Positions 8,302-17,218 of a stretch of DNA of 64,000 nucleotides are shown here, piece after piece. Positions within the stretch are counted from its first letter, which is position 1, and each line of letters begins with the position of its first letter. The translations under genes were made by a program, and so were the position numbers. Below the pieces are notes generated by a model. It saw only the letters and a program-made list of their open reading frames with translations, was not told the origin of the DNA and ran no database searches. This stretch comes from Christiangramia forsetii KT0803 (GTDB lineage: Bacteria > Bacteroidota > Bacteroidia > Flavobacteriales > Flavobacteriaceae): the NCBI RefSeq assembly GCF_000060345.1, contig NC_008571.1, positions 124,001 through 188,000 of the forward strand. Direction: 5' to 3'.

Positions 8302-9675
8302 CTAATTGCCTACCTCTCCAAATGGGTTATATCCCAGGTATTCTGTTTCTTTCTCTTCAAATTTGATATTATATTCCTCAAGTTTACTTAGTAGAGGTTC
8401 ATAAACCTCTTTCCTAATAGGAAGTTGAACTCCGGGAGTTTTAATTTCATCATTCAAGATCATAATGGTAGCCATTGCCACCGGCAATCCCACAGTTTTT
8501 GCCATTGCAGTTTTAGATTGATCTTCTCCTTTGTGTACCATGGTAGAATCTATCTGTTTTCTCTCTCCATTTAATTCGTAACCGAACTTATGGTACATTA
8601 CGATCATGTCTTTATCATCATGAGATAATGACCACTTATCCATTAGTATTTTCTGAAGAGCCTGCGCCGGGGTAGCATTTTTGATCCCTATATTCTTATT
8701 AGGATTGAAAAGATCTAATTCAATCAATTTTTCCCACATAATATCATCTTGATCTATCTTTAGATTGTGACGAACTTTCAATTCCACAGAATCACTTGGT
8801 GAATACGGAAGGAAAGAGTTTATAAAATCACGATAACTCATATTTTCAGAATCTTCCATAGAGAAAGAATCATCGGTCATTCCCAATTGAACAAACATAT
8901 TCCAGGCACGGCTAAAACCAACCTTTCTAATAGTGCCCCTGTATAAAGTCAATACATCATCCAATCCATAAATACTTTGATATTTCAGGGAGTTTCTATT
9001 GGCGTAACCTTCAAATCTTCCATGGCCTTCGATCTCAAGAAATTCAGTTCTTCTGAACAATCTCTGGTAGGGAATATATTTATATTTGCCTTCCTGGATA
9101 AATTCGGCAACACCACCCTGACCTGCGACAACCACATTTCTTGGATTCCATGTAAATTTATAGTTCCATAGATTGTTGTCACTTTCAGGAGCAACCAGTC
9201 CGCCGGTAAAAGATTCAAACAATAAAATTTTACCGCCCTTGTCACGAATTCTATCAATCACTTGCATAGCACTCATATGGTCTATGCCGGGATCTACTCC
9301 AATCTCATTCATAAAAACAAGACCTTTAGCTTTTACTTCCTCATCAAGTTCTTGCATTTGATCACTTATATAGGAAGCGGTCACCATGTTTTTGCCAAAT
9401 TTCAGACAATCCTGGGCTACCTCAATATGAAATCTTGCCGGAAGCATGGAAATAATAATATCAGCTTTCTTAATTGCCGGCTCTCTACTTTCGGCTTTAA
9501 AAACATCAAGTTCGAAAGCTTCGCACTTTGGATGATTGTTGCAGGCTTTTTTTGCATTTTCAATATTGATATCTCCAATTCTTAAAAAAAGATCTTCTTT
9601 GTCGGCCTGTTCTAACAGGTAATTAATGAGAACAGAAGTAGATTTTCCCGCTCCCACAATTAAAATTTCTCGCAT
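8302..9675 (-). CDS. Saccharopine dehydrogenase family protein
   Basis: The 457-residue protein opens with a Rossmann motif, MREILIVGAGKSTSVLINYL, followed by DIISMLPARFH and NEIGVDPGIDHMSAMQVIDRI, typical of saccharopine dehydrogenase/reductase (NAD(P) domain about 1-125; catalytic domain after that). The glutamate-forming enzymes of this family cleave saccharopine to glutamate and 2-aminoadipate semialdehyde in lysine catabolism. The family also includes carboxynorspermidine dehydrogenases, which are shorter and differ in sequence, so the lysine role is likely but not proven. A separate lysine-ketoglutarate reductase gene is not visible nearby. It shares its strand and probably its control with the adjacent Lrp gene. 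Confidence 0.85.
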   Translation of the reverse strand: MREILIVGAGKSTSVLINYLLEQADKEDLFLRIGDINIENAKKACNNHPKCEAFELDVFKAESREPAIKKADIIISMLPARFHIEVAQDCLKFGKNMVTASYISDQMQELDEEVKAKGLVFMNEIGVDPGIDHMSAMQVIDRIRDKGGKILLFESFTGGLVAPESDNNLWNYKFTWNPRNVVVAGQGGVAEFIQEGKYKYIPYQRLFRRTEFLEIEGHGRFEGYANRNSLKYQSIYGLDDVLTLYRGTIRKVGFSRAWNMFVQLGMTDDSFSMEDSENMSYRDFINSFLPYSPSDSVELKVRHNLKIDQDDIMWEKLIELDLFNPNKNIGIKNATPAQALQKILMDKWSLSHDDKDMIVMYHKFGYELNGERKQIDSTMVHKGEDQSKTAMAKTVGLPVAMATIMILNDEIKTPGVQLPIRKEVYEPLLSKLEEYNIKFEEKETEYLGYNPFGEVGN

Positions 9676-9831
9676 AAATTAAGTTAGTTTTGTGTAGTTG
9701 GACGAATGTATTAAAACTTTGAGTCAAATAAAATTGAAAGTATGAAATGAGTATAATTCGGAATATGATATAAATACCGATAAATTTATGAGAATTGCAT
9801 ACTACCATTATAAAACAATACGTATCTACCT

Positions 9832-10221
9832 ATGAATAGAAAATTTTTAATTGCCGGAACAGTATTTGGGTCATTTGCCGTAATTCTTGGTGCTTTCGCT
9901 GCACATGGGTTAAAAGGATCTATTTCTCTTGAGTCTCTTAGGTCTTTTGAAACCGGAGTTAGATTTCAAATGTATCATGCTTTATTGTTACTAATTATAG
10001 GATCCTTAAAATCTTTGCAGGAAAGAGAATTAAACATCGTGTTTTATCTTATTTGTATTGGGATAATCCTTTTTTCAGGTTCTATCTATCTGTTGTCCAC
10101 CGGTTCTATGTTTGGTGTAGATTTTACTCCTTTTGCGTTATTGACTCCTTTAGGAGGAAGCCTTTTAATCATTGGCTGGATCATACTACTCCTGAAATTC
10201 ATAAAGTTAAAAAAGAAATAA
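9832..10221 (+). CDS. DUF423 family small membrane protein
   Basis: The 129-residue protein has four predicted membrane helices: about 5-25, 45-60, 67-87 and 95-120. It shows the family signature GAFAAHGLK near the N-terminus and VRFQMYHALLLL after the first loop. DUF423 (YgdD-like) proteins are conserved inner-membrane proteins of unknown function. It lies 77 bp before pckA on the same strand, but pckA has its own promoter. Confidence 0.88.
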   Translation: MNRKFLIAGTVFGSFAVILGAFAAHGLKGSISLESLRSFETGVRFQMYHALLLLIIGSLKSLQERELNIVFYLICIGIILFSGSIYLLSTGSMFGVDFTPFALLTPLGGSLLIIGWIILLLKFIKLKKK

Positions 10222-10258
10222 ATTGATTCTGTTTAGCGTTTTATCTACATAAGATTTT

Positions 10259-10266
10259 TACTTTTG
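10259..10266 (+). promoter_or_regulatory. -7 element for pckA
   Basis: TACTTTTG fully matches TAnnTTTG and lies 32 bp before the pckA ATG. The -33 region is weak (TTTAG). Confidence 0.45.
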
Positions 10267-10298
10267 TACGCCTAAACAAACAACAGAATTGATTTTTT

Positions 10299-11897
10299 AT
10301 GGTCGATAACACCCAAATTACGAAAACGATTTCGTTAGAGGATTACGGGATCAAAAATGCCACAGTACATTATCAGCTTTCTCCGGAAGAATTACACAAC
10401 AAAACTATAAAGCTTGGTCAGGGAGTTGAAAGCTCCTCTGGAGCTTTGGCTGTCAACACTGGTGAGTTTACAGGAAGATCGCCAAAAGACAGATTTATAG
10501 TAAAAGATGAGGTAACTAAAGATAAGGTATGGTGGGGAGATATTAATATTCCATTTGATACGAAAAAATTCGATAGTCTTTATAATAAGGTTGCCGAATA
10601 TCTTGGGGATAAAGATGTGTATGCAAGAGATGCTTATGCTTGTGCAGATGAGAAATACCGATTGAATATTAGGGTTTTAAACGAATATCCGTGGTCAAAC
10701 CTTTTTGCATTCAATATGTTTTTACGTCCTGAAAATCAAGAACTGGATAATTTTAAAGAAGATTGGTTGGTTCTGAATGCTCCAGGCTTTAAGGCCAATC
10801 CAGAAGTAGATGGTACAAGACAGGAAAATTTTGCTATTCTTAATTTTAGCAAAAAGATCGCTTTAATTGGTGGAACCGGCTATACCGGAGAGATTAAAAA
10901 AGGAATATTTTCTGCTTTAAATTTTGTGCTTCCCGTATACGAGAACACCTTACCTATGCATTGTTCAGCAAATGTTGGAGAAGATGGTGATACCGCAATT
11001 TTCTTCGGGCTGTCTGGAACAGGTAAAACTACGCTTTCTGCAGATCCTGAAAGAAAACTTATTGGAGATGACGAGCATGGGTGGACTAAAGAGAATACCA
11101 TTTTCAATTTTGAAGGTGGATGCTATGCTAAGGTGATCAATTTATCTGAAGAGAACGAACCTGATATTTATAAGGCGATTAAACCGGGAGCTATTCTTGA
11201 GAATGTTGCCCTGGATGCTAACGGTGATGTAGATTTCGAAGATGTAACCATTACTCAGAATACAAGGGTAAGTTATCCGATAAACCATATTAACAATATT
11301 CAAAAACCTTCAACAGGGGAGAATCCAAAAAATATTTTTTTCTTAACGGCAGATGCATTTGGAGTACTGCCTCCTATTAGTAAGCTTACACCAGGACAGG
11401 CTGCATATCACTTTATTAGTGGATATACTGCAAAGGTGGCTGGAACTGAGGCAGGAGTAGATGAGCCTGTACCAAGTTTTTCAGCTTGCTTTGGAGCACC
11501 TTTTATGCCGCTTCATCCTACAGAATATGCAGAAATGCTTAGTAAGAAAATGAAAGCTGCAGATGTAAATGTTTGGTTGGTTAATACAGGTTGGACAGGT
11601 GGTCCTTATGGTGTTGGAAGCAGAATGAAGCTTAAATATACCCGGGAAATGATTAGTTCTGCCTTAGAAGGGAAGCTGGAAAATGTGGACTATGAGAAGC
11701 ATAACATTTTCGGGCTGGAAATGCCAAAAACTTGTGAAGGGGTGCCTTCGGAAGTATTAAATCCCAGAAATACCTGGAAAGATCAGAATGCTTACGATCT
11801 TAAAGCAAAAGAGCTTTCAAATTTCTTCAGAAAGAACTTCAGGAAATTTGAAGAATATGCGAACGAAGAGATTATGAATGGAGCTCCAGTAGAGTAA
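10299..11897 (+). CDS. pckA: Phosphoenolpyruvate carboxykinase (ATP)
   Basis: PEP carboxykinase converts oxaloacetate and ATP to PEP, CO2 and ADP at the entry of gluconeogenesis. The 532-residue length fits the ATP-dependent family. Motifs include the substrate loop NTGEFTGRSPKDRFIV, the metal site with MHCSANVG, the P-loop GLSGTGKTTLS (near residue 245), the kinase-2 region LIGDDEHGW, and the adenine-binding TRVSYPINHI. It is a single-gene unit with its own -7 box and a perfect 15-bp terminator hairpin downstream. Its presence fits growth on amino acids or other gluconeogenic substrates. Confidence 0.97.
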   Translation: MVDNTQITKTISLEDYGIKNATVHYQLSPEELHNKTIKLGQGVESSSGALAVNTGEFTGRSPKDRFIVKDEVTKDKVWWGDINIPFDTKKFDSLYNKVAEYLGDKDVYARDAYACADEKYRLNIRVLNEYPWSNLFAFNMFLRPENQELDNFKEDWLVLNAPGFKANPEVDGTRQENFAILNFSKKIALIGGTGYTGEIKKGIFSALNFVLPVYENTLPMHCSANVGEDGDTAIFFGLSGTGKTTLSADPERKLIGDDEHGWTKENTIFNFEGGCYAKVINLSEENEPDIYKAIKPGAILENVALDANGDVDFEDVTITQNTRVSYPINHINNIQKPSTGENPKNIFFLTADAFGVLPPISKLTPGQAAYHFISGYTAKVAGTEAGVDEPVPSFSACFGAPFMPLHPTEYAEMLSKKMKAADVNVWLVNTGWTGGPYGVGSRMKLKYTREMISSALEGKLENVDYEKHNIFGLEMPKTCEGVPSEVLNPRNTWKDQNAYDLKAKELSNFFRKNFRKFEEYANEEIMNGAPVE

Positions 11898-11922
11898 TTT
11901 TAAGTTGTTAGATGTTGAAATG

Positions 11923-11956
11923 AAAAATCCGGTCAATATTAATTGACCGGATTTTT
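11923..11956. terminator. Bidirectional terminator between pckA and hemD
   Basis: Perfect 15-bp inverted repeat (11923-11937 with 11942-11956, core ATCCGGTCAAT) with a 4-base loop, and A and T tracts at the two ends. It serves both convergent genes. Confidence 0.9.
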
Positions 11957-11981
11957 TAATTTTATAAAAAGCTAAGTAAGA

Positions 11982-12728
11982 TTACTTTTTATTAGCCTCA
12001 CTGATGTATTTATTGATTGCCATGGTCATGCTTGGAGTCTCAGGCGTTGGAGCTTTAATGTTGCAAACAAGTCCATGCTCTTTAGCTGCCTTAATGGTAG
12101 TATTCCCAAAAACCGCAATACGGGTATCATTTTGTTTGAAATCTGGAAAGTTCTCAAAAAGCGATTTAATTCCACTAGGGCTGAAAAACACCAATATATC
12201 GTACGTAACATCTTTTAAGTGGGAAAGGTCGCTTACCACCGTTCTGTAAAAAACAGCTTTTTTCCATTCAACACCTAGTTTATTCAATGTCTTTGGTACA
12301 TCTGGCTTAAGCATATCTGAAGAAGGTAATAGAAATTTTTCATTCTTATACTTCTTGATCAAAGGAGCCAATTCAGCAAAGGTTCTTTTTCCAACGTAAA
12401 TCTTACGTTTTCGATAAACCACATATTTTTGCAGATAATAAGCTACCGCTTCACTCAAACAAAAATATTTTAACGAATCAGGTACTTTATAGCGCATTTC
12501 TTCAGCAATTCTAAAGAAGTGGTCTACAGCATTACGGCTGGTAAGTATAATAGCCGAGTAATCTGAAAGATCGATCTTTTGCTGTCTTACTTCTTTCGAA
12601 GGTACGCCTTCAACATGAATAAAGGGTATGAAATCAATTTTAACTTTTTGTTTCTCCTCTAGCTCAAAATAAGGTGAATTTTCGACCTTAGGTTCAGGCT
12701 GGGAAACCAAAATTGTTTTCACTTTCAT
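11982..12728 (-). CDS. hemD: Uroporphyrinogen-III synthase
   Basis: HemD cyclises hydroxymethylbilane to uroporphyrinogen III in haem and sirohaem synthesis. The 248-residue protein is poorly conserved in general, as the family is. It shows the landmarks of the two-domain fold: YSAIILTSRNAVDHFF in the first half, and FFSPSGIKSLFENFPDF followed by IAVFGNTTIKAAKEHGL near the end, which match the conserved C-terminal substrate region. Next on the same strand, upstream, is the DUF4271 gene, a pairing familiar from Flavobacteriaceae. The spacing is 24 bp, so the two are probably cotranscribed. Confidence 0.88.
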   Translation of the reverse strand: MKVKTILVSQPEPKVENSPYFELEEKQKVKIDFIPFIHVEGVPSKEVRQQKIDLSDYSAIILTSRNAVDHFFRIAEEMRYKVPDSLKYFCLSEAVAYYLQKYVVYRKRKIYVGKRTFAELAPLIKKYKNEKFLLPSSDMLKPDVPKTLNKLGVEWKKAVFYRTVVSDLSHLKDVTYDILVFFSPSGIKSLFENFPDFKQNDTRIAVFGNTTIKAAKEHGLVCNIKAPTPETPSMTMAINKYISEANKK

Positions 12729-12752
12729 ATATAAAACTTTATTAGATTCTAA

Positions 12753-13406
12753 TTAGTTTGTAATTAGCTTATACAAAATAATATAAGGGGCGATTTCAAG
12801 TGCGCAAAGGTACAAAATAAAATAGAACCAATTGGCGCTAAGTACATTTTGATTTTTTTTGAAGATAATAATAAGTGCAATAGTGTTAGCGATAATTGCT
12901 GAAACTCCTACCAGCCCTATAAGTAATGCGGTTGGATTAATAGTATAAATTAAAAGTAACGAGACCGATAACAGGAAAAGAGATATAAAGTTTCGGTAAC
13001 TAAATTTTTGAAAGAGATAGTAGTCTATCTTCTCATCGAGATCAAAAATATTCCCTATGATCTTCTCTACTCCGGCCTTAATGAGAATTAGACAAAAGTA
13101 CGCCGTAAAAATACGAATGTAGATAATTAAATCTGGGTCTGAAATATTGAAAAAATAGGTGTAGGCGATATATAGAAACACAGAAACGGCTAAAGCCTGT
13201 ATCAATAATAATAAAATGTTAAAAGGATGAAAAGCTTTATTCTCTTTTCCTTTAAAGGCTATAAATTTGCCGGAGTTCAGGAGGGATATAAATTCCTCGA
13301 ATCGTTGTGGGAATAATAATTTTGCAAGAACCAGAAGAACAAGACATGCCAGGAAAATAATGGTAATCCAATCCTGAAATTCATAAATTCTTTCTGTGGC
13401 CTGCAT
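12753..13406 (-). CDS. DUF4271 family membrane protein
   Basis: The 217-residue protein starts MQATERIYEFQDWITIIFLACLV if the ATG at 13406 is used. The frame stays open upstream to 13604, but that extension is low-complexity and overlaps the divergent mannosyltransferase gene. A perfect -7 box at 13421-13428 would start transcription just before 13406, so the short start is preferred. About six hydrophobic helices cover most of the protein. DUF4271 is Bacteroidota-specific and of unknown function. Its position directly upstream of hemD suggests cotranscription but does not prove a haem role. Confidence 0.83.
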   Translation of the reverse strand: MQATERIYEFQDWITIIFLACLVLLVLAKLLFPQRFEEFISLLNSGKFIAFKGKENKAFHPFNILLLLIQALAVSVFLYIAYTYFFNISDPDLIIYIRIFTAYFCLILIKAGVEKIIGNIFDLDEKIDYYLFQKFSYRNFISLFLLSVSLLLIYTINPTALLIGLVGVSAIIANTIALIIIFKKNQNVLSANWFYFILYLCALEIAPYIILYKLITN

Positions 13407-13420
13407 GAAATAAATTTTTA

Positions 13421-13428
13421 CAAATGTA
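13421..13428 (-). promoter_or_regulatory. -7 element for DUF4271-hemD
   Basis: TACATTTG on the minus strand matches TAnnTTTG perfectly. It lies 15 bp upstream of the ATG at 13406, which argues against the longer upstream extension. Confidence 0.5.
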
Positions 13429-13484
13429 AAATTTTGACCATTATTCCTGCGACTTAGTTTAAAGTTTTGAAGTTTTAATTTGCA

Positions 13485-13492
13485 TACATTTG
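13485..13492 (+). promoter_or_regulatory. -7 element for the mannosyltransferase-dihydroorotase operon
   Basis: TACATTTG fully matches TAnnTTTG. Expected initiation a few bases downstream leaves about a 10-base leader to the ATG at 13509, favouring it over the in-frame TTG at 13503. Confidence 0.5.
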
Positions 13493-13508
13493 TGCAAAAT
13501 ATTTGGGA

Positions 13509-14240
13509 ATGGTAAATGGGATAATTATTATACCCACCTTTAATGAAATTGAGAATATAGAACGCATTATAAGAAATGTGTTTTCTCAAAGACGCAAATT
13601 TCATATTCTGGTAGTAGATGATAATTCTCCCGATGGAACCGCAACCCGGGTAAGAACATTACAGGCTGAATTTCCTGAAAGATTGTTCCTTGAAGAGAGA
13701 GTTGGAAAGCAGGGGCTTGGTACCGCTTATATTCATGGATTTAAGTGGACCTTACAGAGAGATTATGAATATATCTTTGAAATGGATGCCGACTTTTCCC
13801 ATAATCCGAACGATCTCGTAAGATTATACAATGCCTGTAAAAGGGATGGAGCAGATGTTTCAATAGGTTCCCGGTATATTACAGGAGTGAATGTGATCAA
13901 CTGGCCCATGAACAGGGTCTTGATGTCCTGGCTGGCATCCAGGTATGTGAGATTTGTAACAGGAATGGACGTTCAGGATACTACGGCAGGGTTTGTATGT
14001 TATAAAAGAAAAGTGCTGGAAAGAATAAACCTTAATAAAATACAGTTTGTTGGTTATGCTTTTCAGATAGAGATGAAGTTCAAAGCTCATCTTCATAATT
14101 TTAAAATATTGGAAGTTCCGGTGATATTTACCGATAGAACCCGCGGAACTTCTAAAATGAGCGGCTCCATAATTTCTGAAGCCGTTTTTGGGGTAATTAA
14201 AATGAAGCTTAAAAGTCTGTTTAACAGGAAAAAAGTCTAA
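13509..14240 (+). CDS. Polyprenol monophosphomannose synthase (GT2 glycosyltransferase)
   Basis: The 243-residue GT2 enzyme begins MVNGIIIIPTFNEIENIERII and contains LVVDDNSPDGTATRV (nucleotide-sugar aspartates) and FEMDADFSHNPNDL (the DxD metal site). The SIGSRYITG and TAGFVCYKR motifs are characteristic of dolichol/polyprenol-phosphate mannose synthases. It should transfer mannose from GDP-mannose to a polyprenyl phosphate, supplying lipid-linked mannose for protein or envelope glycosylation. No C-terminal membrane domain is present, so it is the short soluble class. It overlaps the dihydroorotase gene by one base (TAATG), so they are translationally coupled. Confidence 0.9.
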   Translation: MVNGIIIIPTFNEIENIERIIRNVFSQRRKFHILVVDDNSPDGTATRVRTLQAEFPERLFLEERVGKQGLGTAYIHGFKWTLQRDYEYIFEMDADFSHNPNDLVRLYNACKRDGADVSIGSRYITGVNVINWPMNRVLMSWLASRYVRFVTGMDVQDTTAGFVCYKRKVLERINLNKIQFVGYAFQIEMKFKAHLHNFKILEVPVIFTDRTRGTSKMSGSIISEAVFGVIKMKLKSLFNRKKV

Positions 14241-15583
14241 TGAAGAAGGTTTTAATCAAGAACGCAAAGATTGTAAACGAAGGAAAAATTATTGATGGTG
14301 ACGTATTTATAGAAGACGGGATCATTTCTGAAATTTCTGAAAGTATTAGTGCTAAATCTCCCGATGTAAGCATTTTTGATGCTGAAGGGACGTATCTCTT
14401 ACCCGGTCTTATAGACGACCAGGTACATTTTAGAGAGCCAGGCCTTACCCATAAAGAATCTATTGAAACTGGTTCTAAAGCAGCTGTTGCTGGTGGAATC
14501 ACTTCATTTATAGAAATGCCGAATACTTTACCTCAAACTACCAATATGGAAGAATTAGAGGAAAAGTTTAAGATAGCTTCAGAAACCTCATACGCCAATT
14601 ACTCTTTCATGTTTGGCGGCACGAATGATAATCTTAGCGAAATTGAAAAAATAGACCCTAAGAATGTTGCTGCTTTAAAATTATTTCTTGGCTCATCTAC
14701 CGGAAATATGCTTGTAGATGACGAAAAGGTGCTGGAACAAATCTTTAAAAAATCACCGGTTCTAATTGCTGCTCATTGTGAAGATGAAGCAACTGTAAAG
14801 AAGAATTTAGAAGACTGTATAGAAAGATATGGCGATGATATTCCTATTGAGCTGCATCCAAAAATTAGAAGCGAAGAAGCATGTTATAAATCTTCATCCA
14901 GGGCAGTAGCATTGGCTAAAAAAACCGGGGCCAGGTTGCACGTTTTTCATGTTTCAACAGCCAAGGAGTTAAGTTTATTCAATAATAAGAAAGCTCTAAA
15001 AGATAAAAAGATCACTGCTGAGGTTTGCATCCATCATCTTTGGTTCAACGAATCAGATTACGCCAAAAAAGGAACTCTTATAAAGTGGAATCCTGCAGTG
15101 AAGACAAAAAAGGATCAGGAAGCTTTATTGGCTGGTTTACTGGATAATCATCTGGATGTGCTTGCAACAGATCATGCTCCTCATACAAAGGAGGAGAAGA
15201 AGAATGTATATACAAAAGCTCCAAGCGGAGGTCCTTTAGTTCAACATGCATTACCGGCTTTGCTTCAAATGCATCATCAGGGAAAAATATCTTTGGAGAA
15301 AATTGTAGAAAAAGCCTGTCACAATCCTGCAATTTTATTTCAGGTAGAGAAAAGAGGATTTATAAAGGAAGGTTATAAAGCAGATCTTGTGCTAGTAGAC
15401 CTTAACTCGCCATGGGCGGTGCAACCAGATAATATTTTCTCTAAATGTCAATGGTCGCCTTTTGAAGGGACTACTTTTAAATCCAGGATAACCCATACCT
15501 TTGTTAACGGAAGATTGGTTTATAAGAACTTCAAGCATACCTCATTTACTAAAAACGCCGAAAGATTAAGCTTTGATCGTTAA
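14240..15583 (+). CDS. pyrC: Dihydroorotase
   Basis: The enzyme closes carbamoyl-aspartate to dihydroorotate in pyrimidine synthesis. The 447-residue amidohydrolase shows the metal-site region LIDDQVHFREPGLTHKES, then ALKLFLGSSTGN, AAHCEDE, LHVFHVSTAKEL and ATDHAPHTKEEK. In most dihydroorotases the first motif is HxH; here residue 61 is Gln (QVH), a pattern I recall from other Bacteroidota enzymes. Its start overlaps the stop of the upstream mannosyltransferase, and its end overlaps the start of the DUF4296 gene by 11 bp. All three form one operon. Confidence 0.93.
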   Translation: MKKVLIKNAKIVNEGKIIDGDVFIEDGIISEISESISAKSPDVSIFDAEGTYLLPGLIDDQVHFREPGLTHKESIETGSKAAVAGGITSFIEMPNTLPQTTNMEELEEKFKIASETSYANYSFMFGGTNDNLSEIEKIDPKNVAALKLFLGSSTGNMLVDDEKVLEQIFKKSPVLIAAHCEDEATVKKNLEDCIERYGDDIPIELHPKIRSEEACYKSSSRAVALAKKTGARLHVFHVSTAKELSLFNNKKALKDKKITAEVCIHHLWFNESDYAKKGTLIKWNPAVKTKKDQEALLAGLLDNHLDVLATDHAPHTKEEKKNVYTKAPSGGPLVQHALPALLQMHHQGKISLEKIVEKACHNPAILFQVEKRGFIKEGYKADLVLVDLNSPWAVQPDNIFSKCQWSPFEGTTFKSRITHTFVNGRLVYKNFKHTSFTKNAERLSFDR

Positions 15584-16127
15584 TTTCAGAAATATCATTG
15601 TTTCATTTTTAACTTTGATCCTGCTAGGTTCCTGTCAGGATTTGAAAAAATCTGAGAAGCCGAAAGACCTTATTCCTGAAGCAAAAATGATCGATGTTCT
15701 TACTGAAATTTCCCTGCTTCATGCAGCAAGGAATTACAATAAGCAAAAGCTCGAAAATATTGGAGTAGATCCCGATACCTATGTTTACGAGAAGTTTGAC
15801 ATAGATAGTATGCAGTTTGAAAGAAGTAGTAATTGGTATTCAGAACAATATAACCAATATGAGGGAATCTATGATAGCGTAAAAGCCCGGTTGCAGATTA
15901 TGAAGACCAGGTTAGATTCTGTTAGGGATATAGAGATAGAAATTGAAGACAGTATAAAACAGGTGAAAAAAGACTCTATAAAAGCCTTGGATTCTTTAAA
16001 AGTTGACGATTCAAAAAAAGATTTTAAAGTAGATTCATTAAAACAGGAAAAATTTGAAGAGTCATTAAAAAATAGAAAAGATAGCTTAATAGCTCCGCCG
16101 GAATTAACCGAGGATGACTCTAATTAA
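15573..16127 (+). CDS. DUF4296 family lipoprotein
   Basis: The 184-residue protein starts at a TTG (no ATG is available) and overlaps the dihydroorotase gene by 11 bp. The N-terminus has a lipoprotein signal ending in LLGSC, predicting lipidation at about Cys 21. The DUF4296 domain follows (about 30-110; MIDVLTEISLLHAARNYNK, then KFDIDSMQFERSSNWYSEQY). The C-terminal 75 residues are highly charged, rich in Lys, Asp and Ser, and probably disordered or coiled. Function is unknown; the family is restricted to Bacteroidota. The stop codon overlaps that of the convergent epimerase gene by 4 bp. Confidence 0.82.
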   Translation: MIVNFRNIIVSFLTLILLGSCQDLKKSEKPKDLIPEAKMIDVLTEISLLHAARNYNKQKLENIGVDPDTYVYEKFDIDSMQFERSSNWYSEQYNQYEGIYDSVKARLQIMKTRLDSVRDIEIEIEDSIKQVKKDSIKALDSLKVDDSKKDFKVDSLKQEKFEESLKNRKDSLIAPPELTEDDSN

Positions 16128-17137
16128 GGCTTTTCATTAGTATAAAAACTTGAAGTTTCTTCTAAGACCTTGCTCATAGGAGTAAATTCAAAGTTCAGCT
16201 CTTGCTTTATTTTAGTATTATCAAAATAAGTTTTTTCGTAAAGTCCGTTAATAGAATCTCTGGTGATTTGTCTTTTTCCACCAAACCAGCTTCCTATTTT
16301 CTGAAAGATCCAGCCTAAAGTGATCATCCATTTTTTGAGCTGTTTGGTTGGTTCAGATTTTCCCATATAAGTTGCTGTTTCTTTAAAGACTGTTTCAAAA
16401 CTCAAATTTTCAGAAACTACTATAAATTGCTCATTTTTGATAGGTGATTTCATGAGGGCAATCATACTTTTTACTACATCTTGTACGCCAACAAATCCGG
16501 TGATTTTTGGAAAGTGATAACTTAAACCATTATCTATTTTACTAAATATTTTACCACTTCCAGAATTCCAGAATCCCGGGCCAATGATTACTCCGGGATT
16601 TATAATTACCGCATCTATTCCTTCCTGGGTGCTTCTCCAGACTTCAATTTCAGCACCGTATTTAGAAATCGCGTAGTCATTATGATTTTCCTCCGGATTC
16701 CATTTGGAAGTTTCATCGAGTTTTGAATTATTTTGATTAGATCCAATAGCGGCAATACTGCTTACATAACAAAGTTTCGAAATGTTATTGGCGATACAAA
16801 GATTTACAATATTGGCAGTTCCTTCAATATTGATCTTTCTCAGCTTTGCTTCCTTAGATGGATCAAAAGAAACTAGCGCTGCAGAGTGATATACCCGGGA
16901 AATGTCTTCAAAAGCCAGATTAAGAGAAGGAATATCATTAATATCTGCCGTCACCCATTCAATACGATTAAATAGCCTGTCGGCTTCAGCTTTATCAGAA
17001 TAATAGCCAAAAACCTTTCTTACCTGACCAATATCACTAGAAGGGCGAATTGTTGCCCTAAGCTTTTCATTTTTTGCAGCCAGCTCATATAAAAGATGGG
17101 AACCTACTAAACCTGTTCCTCCGGTTACCAGAATCAT
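16124..17137 (-). CDS. NAD-dependent epimerase/dehydratase (extended SDR)
   Basis: The 337-residue protein begins MILVTGGTGLVGSHLLYEL, the GxxGxxG dinucleotide motif of extended short-chain dehydrogenases. It continues with YHSAALVSFDP, CYVSSIAAIG and YAISKYGAE, the catalytic YxxxK. NPGVIIGPGFWNSGSGKIF follows the usual epimerase layout. The substrate cannot be assigned; closest in style are dihydroflavonol-reductase-like SDRs of Bacteroidota. A short hydrophobic stretch near residues 270-285 (WMITLGWIFQKIG) may associate with membrane. It converges on the DUF4296 gene and diverges from tyrS. Confidence 0.85.
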   Translation of the reverse strand: MILVTGGTGLVGSHLLYELAAKNEKLRATIRPSSDIGQVRKVFGYYSDKAEADRLFNRIEWVTADINDIPSLNLAFEDISRVYHSAALVSFDPSKEAKLRKINIEGTANIVNLCIANNISKLCYVSSIAAIGSNQNNSKLDETSKWNPEENHNDYAISKYGAEIEVWRSTQEGIDAVIINPGVIIGPGFWNSGSGKIFSKIDNGLSYHFPKITGFVGVQDVVKSMIALMKSPIKNEQFIVVSENLSFETVFKETATYMGKSEPTKQLKKWMITLGWIFQKIGSWFGGKRQITRDSINGLYEKTYFDNTKIKQELNFEFTPMSKVLEETSSFYTNEKP

Positions 17138-17182
17138 GTGGTAAATATAATTAAAGCACTTAGGAAAAATAAAGCTTTATGG

Positions 17183-17190
17183 TATCTTTA
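17183..17190 (+). promoter_or_regulatory. Possible -7 element for tyrS
   Basis: TATCTTTA matches 7 of 8 positions of TAnnTTTG, 28 bp before the tyrS ATG. Confidence 0.35.
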
Positions 17191-17218
17191 CGGCTGTTTT
17201 TATCTGAATAATTAGAAT

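Noticed and set aside
9623-9808. 61-codon minus-strand frame upstream of the saccharopine dehydrogenase gene
   Set aside because: It overlaps that gene's start in another frame and has no recognisable features.
13407-13604. Upstream extension of the DUF4271 frame by 66 codons
   Set aside because: It overlaps the divergent mannosyltransferase start, has odd composition, and a perfect -7 box at 13421-13428 lies inside it.
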